Source: Nitrospira sp. CG24B (GTDB lineage Bacteria > Nitrospirota > Nitrospiria > Nitrospirales > Nitrospiraceae). From it: 39,295 nucleotides of DNA. Where the stretch lies: positions 1,723,297 to 1,762,591 of the forward strand of contig NEWS02000004.1 in the NCBI GenBank assembly GCA_002869845.2, read 5' to 3'. The position numbers and the translations under genes are program-made. The notes beneath the pieces are model-generated. The model made no database searches, was not told the origin of the DNA, and was given only the letters and a program-made list of their open reading frames with translations. Shown here in pieces: positions 26,445-35,358 of this stretch. The first letter of the stretch is position 1. The number at the start of each line of letters is the position of its first letter.

Positions 26445-27362
26445 ATGAATAAACATAGAATTCATAGAGTTGCGAAATTAACTGGCCTGTCGAAGGACGT
26501 GATTCGTGTGTGGGAGAGGCGGTATGGGCTTGTCACACCTTCGCGAAGTTCGAATCGCTATCGCGAATACAGTGATGAGGATGTCGCACTCCTTCGGTTT
26601 GTGAGGGCCCAGATGGAACAAGGCGCAACAATCGGTGGTCTTGCCACAGAGGGACGTGATGCGCTCCTCGCACGTATGCGTCTCGCAACTCCGTTCGTCG
26701 CAGAGGAACAGAAGCCGCATGAGCATCTATTGGATGATTTGATGGGATTGCTTGACCCGATCGATAAGGCGGGGTTCGAGAGGAAACTGAACGGCGCAGT
26801 GGCCGTCATTCCGTTCGAAGAAGCCGTGCAGCGGATTTTACTCCCTCTACAACGACGAATCGGGGAACAGTGGCACGAGGGTCGCCTTGGTACAGCCACC
26901 GAACATTACGTGACGAAGCTTATCCAGCAGAAGTTGTTTTCTGTCATGAATCAGCTTCCGGTGAATGAATTCGGTCCGCGTGTCTTGATCGCTTGTCCGC
27001 AGGGGGAAACGCACGAAATCGGAGCCCAAGCCGTGGCGTATATTGCCGCGACCAGAGGTTGCCAGGTCTATTACCTTGGACCTAACCTGCCTATGCCAGA
27101 CCTCATGGCTTTCTGCGAGAAGATCAGGCCTGATCTCGTATTGCTCTCTCTCACTGAAGCGAAGTCTGAGGCCGCCATGCTCGAACAACTCAAGGAGCTT
27201 GGACAGCTAGCCGCTGGATGGCCTGTTGCTGTTGGGGGCCAGGGGGCCCGCGCTTTCGGAGACCTTCTTCGTGATACCAAGATCGAACTGCTCGATGATC
27301 TCCCTGCACTGCACAGCCGCCTGATGATTCTTCTTTCGATGCGCCAGCGCGTGTATCAGTGA
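26445..27362 (+). CDS. CarH/LitR-type MerR regulator with B12-binding domain (copy 2)
   Basis: A 305-residue paralogue of the 14512 gene. The MerR helix-turn-helix (HRIHRVAKLTGLSKDVIRVW) is nearly identical, so both proteins should recognise the same DNA. The photoreceptor signature is complete: Trp143, His144, Glu153, His154, then GETHE with His190 as expected lower cobalt ligand. I use the ATG at 26445 because it aligns residue for residue with copy 1; the in-frame ATG at 26439 coincides with the predicted transcription start and would give a leaderless message with two extra residues. No ribosome site is visible. It stands alone, divergent from the tetraheme cytochrome. Confidence 0.93.
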   Translation: MNKHRIHRVAKLTGLSKDVIRVWERRYGLVTPSRSSNRYREYSDEDVALLRFVRAQMEQGATIGGLATEGRDALLARMRLATPFVAEEQKPHEHLLDDLMGLLDPIDKAGFERKLNGAVAVIPFEEAVQRILLPLQRRIGEQWHEGRLGTATEHYVTKLIQQKLFSVMNQLPVNEFGPRVLIACPQGETHEIGAQAVAYIAATRGCQVYYLGPNLPMPDLMAFCEKIRPDLVLLSLTEAKSEAAMLEQLKELGQLAAGWPVAVGGQGARAFGDLLRDTKIELLDDLPALHSRLMILLSMRQRVYQ

Positions 27363-27530
27363 TATCGACACACCAATTCGCAGCTTCGCGATGTTCATCA
27401 TCGCTTTCACATGGAGTTACAGATGGAAGAGGGTTCCGGGAAATGTGTTACGCGGGAGAAGTGAGTGAGGTGAGCTGTGCGCAATCAATTTCCCGTTTAG
27501 GGAACTACTCCAGCAAAGTGACTGCTCAGC

Positions 27531-28094
27531 TCAATGCTCGTCCGATTTGATTGGCCCGCGAACGCACCAGACCGGATAGGTGTAGATCTTGATGAAACTC
27601 AGTACGTTACCGAGGAATGCATCCACATATCGTGCATAGGAAGGCTGATTGTCTTCAGGGACCACTGTCCAATAGGATGTCGGCTGGATGTTCAAGAATG
27701 GATGCCCTGGGGGGATATTGGGGATCGGGGAGTCCACTGCTGGCCCCACGAGGCTACGCATTTCAGAGGGCGCCGGCAGGCGCCAGCCTTTCTGACCGCC
27801 GGTTGCTCGGGTTGCGCATGTTGCGCGGGCTTCGTTCCACGTCACGGACGTGGGCAGCGGGGAGAGTTCCCAGATGAGGTTTGTATCCTTATCGAGGATT
27901 GCATTGTTGTTGAAATCAGGCAAGATCACGAAACGCTGGGCCGCCGGATGTGCCTCTTGCCAGTTCTTGATGATATCGGCGATGAGCGCTTCCTTTTCTA
28001 CAGTCGGGCCCATCAAAAATTGGGAACCTACAAGGCAAGCTCCCCCAATGATGGTCAGGAGCAGCAATTGGCGCACCCACTTATTAGCTGGCAC
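27531..28094 (-). CDS. membrane-anchored DUF1566 (Lcl C-terminal domain) protein
   Basis: A protein of about 187 residues with an N-terminal membrane anchor (RQLLLLTIIGGACLVGSQFL) and a DUF1566 domain: DKDTNLIWELSPLP, TWNEARATCATRATGGQKGW, RLPAPSEMRSLV, SYWTVV and VWCVRGP at the end. The domain has a C-type-lectin-like fold, distantly related in overall topology to FGE domains. The function is unknown. I start at a GTG (28094) because GGAG lies 7 nt upstream; a TTG at 28115 would add seven residues without a ribosome site. It converges with the second CarH-like gene. Confidence 0.78.
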   Translation of the reverse strand: MPANKWVRQLLLLTIIGGACLVGSQFLMGPTVEKEALIADIIKNWQEAHPAAQRFVILPDFNNNAILDKDTNLIWELSPLPTSVTWNEARATCATRATGGQKGWRLPAPSEMRSLVGPAVDSPIPNIPPGHPFLNIQPTSYWTVVPEDNQPSYARYVDAFLGNVLSFIKIYTYPVWCVRGPIKSDEH

Positions 28095-28115
28095 TGCGTA
28101 ACTCCAAATCGTCAA

Positions 28116-28577
28116 AAATTTGGAAAGGAAAAAACGCGCTCATCCTACTCTATGGATGAGGGCGTATCAATGTTGTGCTAATCAGAGCTTGAGGATATCG
28201 ATGGAAATGGATCAACCATGAGGTGGGGTCTTAATCAGCAGTAAGGAATTCTCATCCCTATCCTTCACGCAGAATGTTGAAATCGGTGGTAATTCTGGAT
28301 GTAGGTCTTACGTGCTAACCATTAATATCGCTGTATATTGAAGTTAAGTTATGCTATAATTATCAATGAGTTAGGATGTATAATGGAAAGCTGAGCATGC
28401 TAGGGTTAGTATCGCATGAGAGTGGTGGGGGTAATTGAGTTGAAAAGAGTATCTTGATGAGTATAAATTATATATGCGTGAGAGGAAGGGGAAGGCGTTT
28501 TTCTCTAGAAATCATTGCAGTCAAATAGTAGGAGAGCGCAGTCTCTGAGATTTATATAGTGGAGGGAGGGACATACT
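28116..28577. other. 462-bp AT-rich upstream region of amoC copy 2
   Basis: No gene is seen. The stretch is AT-rich compared with its surroundings and contains several TATAAT-like elements (28355-28360, 28379-28384) besides the promoter annotated separately. The 12-mer ATGTATAATGGA at 28376-28387 also occurs in both CarH-like operators, where it overlaps a TATAAT-like sequence. The AACATT box of the other amoC copy is not found here. Confidence 0.6.
28440..28467 (+). promoter_or_regulatory. predicted promoter of amoC copy 2
   Basis: TTGAAA (28440-28445), a 16-nt spacer and TATAAA (28462-28467) form a sigma-70-like promoter, with a leader of about 100 nt before the ATG at 28578. The ribosome site GGAGGGAGGG ends 7 nt before the start codon. 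Confidence 0.5.
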
Positions 28578-29387
28578 ATGGCTAGCGAGAGAGGGTATGA
28601 CATTTCGCAGTGGTACGATTCGAAGCCGGCGAAGCTCGGGTGGTTGGGGATGTTTGCAATCGGCGTGTTTTGGGTGGTGTACCAGCGGACGTTCGGGTAC
28701 TCCCACGGCCTGGACTCCATGACCCCGGAGTTTGAATCGGTGTGGATGGGGCTGTGGCGGTTTAACATTCTGGCGAACGCCGTGTTCTTTGCCACGTCGA
28801 TCGGCTGGATCTGGGTGACGCGGGATCGGAACCTGACGAACCTGGACCCGAAGCTCGAGCTGAAGCGGTACTTTTATTTTATGGGCTGGTTGGTGTGCTA
28901 CATCTGGGGCGTGTACTACGCGGGCAGCTACACGCTGGAGCAGGATGCGGCGTGGCACCAAGTGATCATCCGGGACACGAGCTTTACGGCGAGCCACATC
29001 GTGGCGTTCTACGGGACGTTCCCGTTGTACATCACGTGCGGTGTGTCGAGTTATCTGTATGCGCAGACGCGGTTGCCGCTGTACAGCCAAGCCACGTCGT
29101 TCCCGTTGGTGGCGGCGGTGGTGGGGCCGATGTTCATTCTGCCGAACGTGGGGCTCAACGAGTGGGGCCATGCGTTCTGGTTTGTGGATGAGCTGTTTGC
29201 GGCGCCGTTGCATTGGGGCTTTGTGACGTTGGGCTGGTGCGGGTTGTTCGGCGGCGCAGGCGGCGTGGCCGCGCAGATCATCTCACGGATGTCGAATCTG
29301 GCGGATGTGGTCTGGAACAGCGCACCGAAGGCCATTCTGGATCCGTTTGCCGGTCAGGCAAACCCCAATGCGAAGGCGGGGTATTAA
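28578..29387 (+). CDS. amoC: ammonia monooxygenase subunit C, copy 2 (complete)
   Basis: A complete 269-residue AmoC with about six membrane helices. The metal-site residues known from the PmoC subunit are present at the same spacing: Asp123, His127 and His140 (DAAWH, then ASH). No amoA or amoB follows; ftsH is the next gene, so this is a lone amoC, as often found in ammonia oxidisers and sometimes linked to stress or recovery. Codons are rich in GTG and GGG, unlike the neighbours, fitting separate ancestry of amo genes in comammox Nitrospira. The ribosome site is GGAGGGAGGG. A strong hairpin 57 nt after the stop supports a single-gene transcript. Confidence 0.96.
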   Translation: MASERGYDISQWYDSKPAKLGWLGMFAIGVFWVVYQRTFGYSHGLDSMTPEFESVWMGLWRFNILANAVFFATSIGWIWVTRDRNLTNLDPKLELKRYFYFMGWLVCYIWGVYYAGSYTLEQDAAWHQVIIRDTSFTASHIVAFYGTFPLYITCGVSSYLYAQTRLPLYSQATSFPLVAAVVGPMFILPNVGLNEWGHAFWFVDELFAAPLHWGFVTLGWCGLFGGAGGVAAQIISRMSNLADVVWNSAPKAILDPFAGQANPNAKAGY

Positions 29388-29443
29388 GAGTTGGGAATGA
29401 TGGCACATTCCATGAATCGTAGATCCGAAACGTAGGAGGTGAA

Positions 29444-29479
29444 GGAGCGGTCGGCCCGGTAGCCCGGGTCGGCCGCTCC
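29444..29479 (+). terminator. hairpin downstream of amoC copy 2
   Basis: GGAGCGGTCGGCCCGG and its complement (with two G-U pairs) form a 16-bp GC-rich stem around a 4-nt loop. No T-run follows, so termination efficiency is uncertain, but the stem could stabilise the abundant amoC message. Confidence 0.65.
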
Positions 29480-29606
29480 GGTCGACTGACATGACGGAAG
29501 ATGTCAGGTAAATATAAAACTGTAAGTAAGCCAAACGCGTCTTCACACTGAGGGTATCACAGCGACAAGCTATCCGATGTGACTAACTATCCGTGAGAGG
29601 CTACCC

Positions 29607-31415
29607 GTGACTATCAAATTCCCCAAAGTACTGATTTGGATGTCAGTAGGCCTGTTTATGGCATTGCTTCTGAACCTCTTGCGCATGCCGCCCCCTGTCG
29701 TGGAGGAACAGGTCATTTTTAGTGAGTTCATGGTGAAACTCGACAAGGGCGACGTGGAAAAGGTCATCATCAGGGGCCATCATATCAACGGCGTATTAAA
29801 AGATAATTCCCGACTTCGAACCTATTCAGCGGACTATCCGGATCTCGTCCAGGCGCTGCGGGAGAAAGATGTTCAGATCGAGGTCAAACCACCTGAAGAA
29901 AGCCCTTGGTATATGAGTCTTCTCATGACCTGGGGGCCGATCGCGTTCTTTCTTGGTTTCTGGTTGTTTTTGATGCGTCGGATGCAGGGCGGGAACGCGG
30001 CCCTGTCCCTCGTGAAGAGCAGAGCCCGCTTGCTGACAGATGATCGAAAAAAGGTGACCTTCGCCGATGTAGCGGGAATCGATGAAGTGAAAGAGGAAGT
30101 ACAAGAAACGGTCGAATTTCTGAAGGACCCGCGAAAGTTCCAGAAACTCGGCGGGCGGATTCCCAAAGGGGTCTTGGTGGTGGGCCCTCCTGGAACCGGG
30201 AAGACCTTATTGGCGAAGGCGATTGCCGGCGAGGCGGGCGTTCCCTTCTTCAGCATCAGCGGGTCGGATTTTGTAGAAATGTTCGTGGGCGTCGGGGCCT
30301 CTCGAGTGCGTAATATGTTCGAACAAGCGAAAAAACAGGCTCCCTGTATCATTTTTATCGATGAGATCGACGCAGTCGGACGGTCCAGGGGAGCGGGGCT
30401 CGGCGGTGGAAATGATGAACGTGAACAAACGCTCAACCAGTTGCTGGTCGAAATGGACGGATTTGATACGACGGAGGGTGTCATTCTGGTGGCAGCCACC
30501 AATCGTCCAGATGTACTTGATCCGGCTCTGCTGAGGCCAGGCCGATTCGACAGGCAGGTGGTGGTAAATCAGCCGGACCTCCGGGGCCGTGCGGAGATCC
30601 TGAAGGTCCACACCAAGAAAGTGCCGATTGCCGCCGGCGTAGAGCTGGAGAAGATCGCTCGAGGCACTCCCGGTTTCTCAGGAGCCGACTTGGAAAACTT
30701 AGTCAATGAGGCTGCGCTCTGGGCTGCTCGTCAGAGCAAAACCGAAGTCGGAGCCGTGGATTTCGACATGGCGAAGGACAAGATCTTGATGGGCCCCGAG
30801 CGCAAGAGCATGGTGCTCACGGACGAGGAAAAGCGGGTCACCGCCTATCACGAAGCGGGTCATGCCTTGATGGCCAAACTTCTGCCTGGCACCGATCCTG
30901 TCCACAAAGTGTCGATTATTCCGAGAGGCCGCGCGCTGGGTGTGACCATGCAGCTACCGACCGACGATCGTCACAATTACTCCAAAGAGTTTTTGTACAA
31001 CACGCTGGCAATCCTCATGGGCGGCAGAGTCGCGGAGGAACTGGTATTCAAACAGAGCACGACCGGTGCCGGCAACGACTTAGAGCGCGCGACGGCCCTT
31101 GCGCGCCAAATGGTCTGCGAATGGGGCATGAGTGAAACACTTGGGCCGCTCGTGTTTGGGCAGAAAGAGGAATCGATGTTTCTCGGTCGCTCCTTTGGCA
31201 GTAAGCGAGATGTGAGCAGTGAAATAGCGCTGGAGATCGATCGAGAAATCAAGCGCCTCGTTACGGAGAATTACGAACGGGCCAAGCAGGTCCTGACCGA
31301 ACAGATGGCAAGCTTAAAAGCGTTGGCGGAAGCGCTCTTGGAAAAAGAAGTGTTGAATGCCATGGAAATCGATGCGATTCTTTTACAGTCTTCTTCTCAC
31401 GCTGTCCTAGCCTAA
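29607..31415 (+). CDS. ftsH: ATP-dependent zinc metalloprotease FtsH
   Basis: A 602-residue membrane AAA protease that degrades damaged membrane proteins. Two membrane helices (about residues 8-27 and 107-125) flank a periplasmic segment. The AAA module has Walker A GPPGTGKT near residue 192, Walker [12 protein letters not shown] and the second region of homology [20 protein letters not shown]. The zinc site HEAGH is at about residues 415-419. Length is slightly below the typical 610-650. It starts with GTG after AGAGG. Its place just downstream of a lone amoC suggests, but does not show, a role in turnover of membrane oxidase subunits. Confidence 0.97.
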   Translation: MTIKFPKVLIWMSVGLFMALLLNLLRMPPPVVEEQVIFSEFMVKLDKGDVEKVIIRGHHINGVLKDNSRLRTYSADYPDLVQALREKDVQIEVKPPEESPWYMSLLMTWGPIAFFLGFWLFLMRRMQGGNAALSLVKSRARLLTDDRKKVTFADVAGIDEVKEEVQETVEFLKDPRKFQKLGGRIPKGVLVVGPPGTGKTLLAKAIAGEAGVPFFSISGSDFVEMFVGVGASRVRNMFEQAKKQAPCIIFIDEIDAVGRSRGAGLGGGNDEREQTLNQLLVEMDGFDTTEGVILVAATNRPDVLDPALLRPGRFDRQVVVNQPDLRGRAEILKVHTKKVPIAAGVELEKIARGTPGFSGADLENLVNEAALWAARQSKTEVGAVDFDMAKDKILMGPERKSMVLTDEEKRVTAYHEAGHALMAKLLPGTDPVHKVSIIPRGRALGVTMQLPTDDRHNYSKEFLYNTLAILMGGRVAEELVFKQSTTGAGNDLERATALARQMVCEWGMSETLGPLVFGQKEESMFLGRSFGSKRDVSSEIALEIDREIKRLVTENYERAKQVLTEQMASLKALAEALLEKEVLNAMEIDAILLQSSSHAVLA

Positions 31416-31692
31416 GGTCTGTTGATGTGCAGTAGCCCACTCCTCAAGATTTCAGGGGATGGAACATGCATGGAGACTCTCGATCAAGTTGTCGTCACAC
31501 CATTCGTGAAAAGAGCGACGGATGTCGTGGAGGTCCGCTGGGGCTCAGGTACTCCTTTGATACTCGCATCCGGAAATGATGAGGGCAATGCAGATAGTGC
31601 ACGCGGTGTGTCGTCCTGATTTGTAATGGTTTCACGATTCGATGTATACCGTGCGTGATAGGGTTTAACCAAACTGCTTAGGGGTGCAACAT

Positions 31693-32451
31693 ATGAGACT
31701 CGCAGACAGGATCGCGATTGTAACGGGTGGAGGGACCGGCATCGGCGAAGCAATTGCGAAGGTTTTTGCTCGGGAAGGCGCGAAAGTTGCGATCACAGGC
31801 CGGCGGCAGGGCGAATTGGAACGCGTTGTTGAAGACATTAAGCGGACAGGTGGACAGGCGTTAGCACTTCCAGGCAGTGTGACCAACGAAGCCGACGTGC
31901 AGAAAGCGGTGGCAACTACTGTCGAGACCTTCGGACGTCTCGATATTCTGGTCAACAATGCGGGCAATGTGTTCCATACGGGGCGACTTCACGAGACCAC
32001 TGATCAGGTTTGGGATGAGACCTTTGACGTGTTTATGAAGGGGACGTTTCGATTCATTCGTGCGGTGATTCCTCGGATGCTTCAGCAGGGCGGCGGCTCG
32101 ATCCTGAATATCTCCACAGTCGTCGGGCTCAAGGCAATTCCAGGTTTTGAGGCTCATGCGTATGAAGCGGCCAAGGCGGGTGTGATCATGCTCACCAAGA
32201 CAGTGGCTGTGCACTACGCGAAGCAACACATCCGTTGTAACTGTATCTGTCCAGCTGGCGTTGTGACCCCACCCATCGCAAACATGGTGAAGGATCCACA
32301 GATTAAAGCCTGGTTCGAAGGCGTCCACCCAATGGGTCGGCTCGGGCAACCGGAGGAGGTTGCCGAAGCGACGGTGTATTTTGCATCCGAGGAGTCGAGA
32401 TGGACAACCGGGAGCATCCTGTCGGTGGATGGCGGTGTGACGGCCGCATAA
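31693..32451 (+). CDS. short-chain dehydrogenase/reductase (FabG-like)
   Basis: A 252-residue classical SDR. The cofactor motif TGGGTGIG is at residues 11-18, NNAG at 88-91, and Y-x3-K at Tyr157/Lys161. The residue preceding VVG, usually the catalytic serine, is Thr142 (NISTVVG), and it lies 15 rather than 13 residues before the tyrosine, so activity or geometry may differ from FabG. The C-terminus (TTGSILSVDGGVTAA) is typical. The ATG at 31693 has AGGGG about 6 nt upstream; a GTG at 31684 is less likely. Substrate unknown. Confidence 0.92.
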   Translation: MRLADRIAIVTGGGTGIGEAIAKVFAREGAKVAITGRRQGELERVVEDIKRTGGQALALPGSVTNEADVQKAVATTVETFGRLDILVNNAGNVFHTGRLHETTDQVWDETFDVFMKGTFRFIRAVIPRMLQQGGGSILNISTVVGLKAIPGFEAHAYEAAKAGVIMLTKTVAVHYAKQHIRCNCICPAGVVTPPIANMVKDPQIKAWFEGVHPMGRLGQPEEVAEATVYFASEESRWTTGSILSVDGGVTAA

Positions 32452-32522
32452 GCGATAGACGATTAAGCACCAGAAGACTTGTGGTCTCCAGGTGATTGTT
32501 CGAAGGTCTTTAAGGAGCCATT

Positions 32523-32600
32523 ATGGATATTCTGCCGCTGTTCGCATTGGTGTCGGTTGTAATCATCATCGGTGCGTGGTTCGTGTACAATCGGTTCTAA
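32523..32600 (+). CDS. 25-residue membrane peptide
   Basis: A short reading frame with a good ribosome site (AAGGAGCCATT) 71 nt after the SDR stop. The product starts MDILPLFALVSVVIIIGAWF and ends VYNRF, a single membrane helix with a basic end. It resembles in size the small accessory subunits of respiratory complexes, but no homology is claimed. Its 3' end is duplicated just downstream, with a different ending. Confidence 0.55.
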   Translation: MDILPLFALVSVVIIIGAWFVYNRF

Positions 32601-32628
32601 TCATCATCGGTGGGTGGATCGTGTACAA
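32561..32628 (+). repeat. imperfect tandem duplication, 38-bp unit
   Basis: The 30 bases at 32561-32590 recur at 32599-32628 with two mismatches. The second copy, in another frame relative to the first, would encode IIIGGWIVYKMSA and a stop. This suggests that a longer original peptide gene acquired a premature ending by out-of-frame duplication. Confidence 0.75.
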
Positions 32629-32786
32629 AATGAGTGCGTAGGTCGCCGGCCCAGAATTGGCCATCCTTCGGGGAAGGCCTCATCTTGTTGAGAAGTACTC
32701 TTGCGCCGCAGATGATCCGGTCTGGCGAAGAGAGACATTTCTCAGGGTAAGGACCCTTTCGTTTTGTCGAACCTCGTCCGATTCAT

Positions 32787-32821
32787 ACCATCGCTTGCCT
32801 CTCTCAGAGGCGAGCGATGGT
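32787..32821. terminator. strong intergenic hairpin, probable terminator
   Basis: ACCATCGCTTGCCTCT pairs with its complement across a 3-nt loop, giving a 16-bp stem with one G-U pair. A T-rich tract (TCTGTTTCTG) follows on the plus strand. It lies between the SDR/peptide genes and the convergent stress protein gene and probably ends the plus-strand transcript. Confidence 0.7.
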
Positions 32822-32860
32822 TCTGTTTCTGTGCGTGCGGTAGGGTGATAGGTTCGCGTC

Positions 32861-33706
32861 TTATCTGACAACGAGAACGGAACAGGCGCTCTGTTGGGCG
32901 AGCTTCATTGAGACGCTGCCCTGGAGAAAGCGCGTCACTGCACTTCGCCCTTTGGCCCCTGTGACGATCAGGTCCGGCTGTTCGCGATTGACCACTTTCA
33001 TGATCTCCTCAGCGGCCGGCCCCACACAGGGAAACTGTCTGACGCGATACCCGGCTTTTTCAAGCTTGGCTGCTTCCTGCGCGAGCAATTGCTCCCCCGC
33101 CTCCTTCACCATCGTGTAGCGCAGAAACGGCATCACATGGACCAGCAGAATCATGAGCGGCTTGGCATCAGGCTTGGCCGTGAACTGTTTGGTCATGAAC
33201 TGGAGCGCTTTCTTGGATGACGGAGAGCCGTCTGTCGCGACAAGTATCCGCCGAAAAGTTTGGGGAGGCTCTTTCACGATCAAGACTGGACAGGACGCAT
33301 GGAGCGTGACGGTTGACGAGACGCTCCCCAGCACTAAACGATCGATGGCATCTAACCCTCGACTCCCGACCACGATCAATCCCGTATGGCCTGCCTGTTC
33401 AATGAGGGCTTGTGCAATCTTGTCCTGCACGACACGCACCGAGCCCTTGAGCCCAAGCTTCACGAAGCGCCGCTTCGTCTCTGCTTCTACCTGCTTGGCT
33501 CGAGACTTTAAGAGATGAATGGCTTCTCCTTCGTCCGGTTCATACCCGCTGACGGTTGGTTGGACGATGAACGGCGGTCGCACAGATTGAAGGTCCATCG
33601 CATGAATCGCCGTGACTCGCGGTGCCATCCGAAAAGGCATCTCCCCCAGCCAACCCAACGTCCACTCTGAATACTTCGATCCATCTACTCCTACGACAAC
33701 TTTCAT
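32861..33706 (-). CDS. tandem universal stress protein (UspA family)
   Basis: A 281-residue protein with two Usp domains. The first starts MKVVVGVDGSKYSEWTL and has GLIVVGSRGLDAIDRLVLGSVS; the second starts RRILVATDGSPSSKKAL and ends GAKGRSAVTRFLQGSVS followed by SACSVLVV. The G-x2-G-x9-G-(S/T) ATP-binding pattern is seen in both. Such proteins help survival under energy, oxidative and DNA stress. The start at 33706 is clear from AAGGAGGATACC; a longer upstream reading has no support. It is divergent from mlaA. Confidence 0.93.
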   Translation of the reverse strand: MKVVVGVDGSKYSEWTLGWLGEMPFRMAPRVTAIHAMDLQSVRPPFIVQPTVSGYEPDEGEAIHLLKSRAKQVEAETKRRFVKLGLKGSVRVVQDKIAQALIEQAGHTGLIVVGSRGLDAIDRLVLGSVSSTVTLHASCPVLIVKEPPQTFRRILVATDGSPSSKKALQFMTKQFTAKPDAKPLMILLVHVMPFLRYTMVKEAGEQLLAQEAAKLEKAGYRVRQFPCVGPAAEEIMKVVNREQPDLIVTGAKGRSAVTRFLQGSVSMKLAQQSACSVLVVR

Positions 33707-34009
33707 CGGTATCCTCCTTATTCGAAACGTGACGTCACCAGCCCCCGCATGGCGCAAGCTGCCCATCGAAAACACTCTCGGCAGAATCCTGAAACGCAGT
33801 GGATACAGGCCCGTCTGGTTATGTTGACCTATCGATGAGTACGCGGAGAGCAACGTTGATGCCACGATGGCGGAGGAGCGACGGCCGTACGCAAGTCCTC
33901 GTTTCACGAGAACAATTCTGAAAAAATTGATTGGCGGGTGACTCAACTTTTTTGATAGAGTGCGGCACCGTATACTCGATACATTAATTTCACGAAGGTT
34001 ATCGGAAGA
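33707..34009. other. divergent intergenic region, usp and mlaA
   Basis: About 300 bp with no gene. A TATACT element at 33971-33976, 33 nt before the mlaA ATG, is the best -10 candidate for mlaA; a convincing -35 is not seen. No repeats or hairpins stand out. Confidence 0.4.
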
Positions 34010-34939
34010 ATGAAAACAACAGCTGGGCGTAGGCCGGTCTGCTTCAGACAACGTGAATATGGACTTTTTCTTGTGGTCTTGTTGATCGTGCTCTCCGGTT
34101 GCGCCGCTCAAAAGGTCTCGACCAACTCACTCGCCCCCACCATTGAGCAGAGCGCTCGGCCAGTTCTTCTGGCTGACGCTAATCCCAAAGCTCTCCCGTC
34201 AGAAGCACCGGTCCACGACGCGTCTTCTGAAGAGCCACTCGATCCGTTTTCGAAGCCGGGTGAAGAAGGGATCGAGGAGTACGATCCGTGGGAACCACTC
34301 AACACCAAGTTCTTTGAATTCAACCGGCAGCTTGATCGCTGGGTATTGAAGCCAGTCGCGAAGGGGTACAACTTCATCGTGCCGAATGTTGTCCAGGTGG
34401 GCGTCAGCAATATTTTCTACAATAGCCGTGCGACCCCGCGATTCCTGAACAATATGTTTCAGGGAAAATTTACAGGAGCTGGGATTGAAGTCGGGCGATT
34501 TCTCATTAATACGACGGTCGGGATCGGTGGATTTTTCGATGTGGCCCAACATTACTTCAAGCTGACGACACCGGAGGAAGATACTGGACAAACGCTCGGA
34601 TTTTATGGAGTTCCACCAGGTCCCTATCTCATGATACCGATTCTGGGACCATATACGGTTCGAGATCTTGCTGGCTATGCTGGAGACATCGCCCTCAATC
34701 CGATTTACTGGCTCATCCTGCCGACCATGCATAACATCGATTCAATTCCGACAGTGGTCTCGATACATGAGCGGGCGCTCACCTACGGCATATCGCTTGC
34801 CGCACGTGGGACGGAAGTCGTCAACGAACGCTCCTTGAATCTGGAAAAGTTTCAGGGGGTGGAAGAATCGACGCTCGACCTTTATGCTGCGGTCCGAAAC
34901 GCCTATCTGCAAAAGCGAGCCAAGGCCATCCGAGAATAG
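34010..34939 (+). CDS. mlaA: outer-membrane lipid asymmetry lipoprotein MlaA (VacJ)
   Basis: A 309-residue lipoprotein of the MlaA/VacJ family, which removes misplaced phospholipids from the outer leaflet of the outer membrane. A signal peptide ends in the lipobox LSGC. The family core runs from YDPWEPLNTKFFEFNRQLD through NNMFQGKFTGAGIEVGRFLI and TGQTLGFYGVPPGPYLMIP to LGPYTVRDLAG. The N-terminal linker (about residues 30-85) is acidic and proline-rich, longer than usual. The ATG follows GGAAGA. The other Mla components are not in the window. Confidence 0.94.
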   Translation: MKTTAGRRPVCFRQREYGLFLVVLLIVLSGCAAQKVSTNSLAPTIEQSARPVLLADANPKALPSEAPVHDASSEEPLDPFSKPGEEGIEEYDPWEPLNTKFFEFNRQLDRWVLKPVAKGYNFIVPNVVQVGVSNIFYNSRATPRFLNNMFQGKFTGAGIEVGRFLINTTVGIGGFFDVAQHYFKLTTPEEDTGQTLGFYGVPPGPYLMIPILGPYTVRDLAGYAGDIALNPIYWLILPTMHNIDSIPTVVSIHERALTYGISLAARGTEVVNERSLNLEKFQGVEESTLDLYAAVRNAYLQKRAKAIRE

Positions 34940-34946
34940 CTGACAT

Positions 34947-34977
34947 CTCCCTATCATCCACCTGATGAGACAGGGAG
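34947..34977 (+). terminator. possible hairpin after mlaA
   Basis: CTCCCT/AGGGAG and TCATC/GATGA form an 11-bp stem with a small internal bulge, starting 7 nt after the mlaA stop. No T-run follows. Confidence 0.4.
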
Positions 34978-35097
34978 CCCTTAGACTGCTGTAAGCCAAC
35001 AGTAGGTTAGGCCGATCTCATCAGGAACCCGTACTCCACGGGAGATTATTACCGTAAGCTAGAGCGACCAGCAGCAAGGGTATGCTACGCCAAGGTT

Positions 35098-35358
35098 CTA
35101 GGCAGCACTGTGGATGTGATCTTGTTTGGGTGAGAATTGAGATGTCTCAGTGATTGATGGATAGACCCGGACTGTGTACGTCCTGTCTGGGTCTAAGGTC
35201 ACGGAGACCTTTCCAGTTTTGCTCAAATAGTCAATGGCTAGATACACTTGGTTCCAGGTCAGATCTGGACAAAGCCCAACCACTTCCTCCATGGAGCAGC
35301 TAGCACCAAACTGCTCTAAGGCAACATAGACACGGTCGATGATCGTTGAAACTTGCAT
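35098..35358 (-). CDS. small winged-helix-like hypothetical protein
   Basis: An 86-residue protein. The first 60 residues (IDRVYVALEQFGASCSMEEV, then DLTWNQVYLAIDYLSKTGKV) read as a helix-helix-helix-strand pattern like a winged-helix DNA-binding domain, followed by a strand pair VTLDPDRTYTVRVYP. No family is named. GGAAGG lies just upstream of the ATG. It stands alone between mlaA and the two-component genes and may be a small regulator. Confidence 0.65.
   Translation of the reverse strand: MQVSTIIDRVYVALEQFGASCSMEEVVGLCPDLTWNQVYLAIDYLSKTGKVSVTLDPDRTYTVRVYPSITETSQFSPKQDHIHSAA

Noticed and set aside
28521..29213. 230-codon frame opposite amoC copy 2
   Set aside because: It is the antisense shadow of amoC, produced by its skewed GC-rich codon use.
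31422..31619. 65-codon frame between ftsH and the SDR gene
   Set aside because: Its TTG start has no ribosome site; an internal ATG at 31470 has only a weak one, and no family or structural pattern is recognisable.
33707..34111. N-terminal extension of the universal stress protein
   Set aside because: The extension overlaps the mlaA start and lacks Usp features; a strong ribosome site marks the start at 33706.
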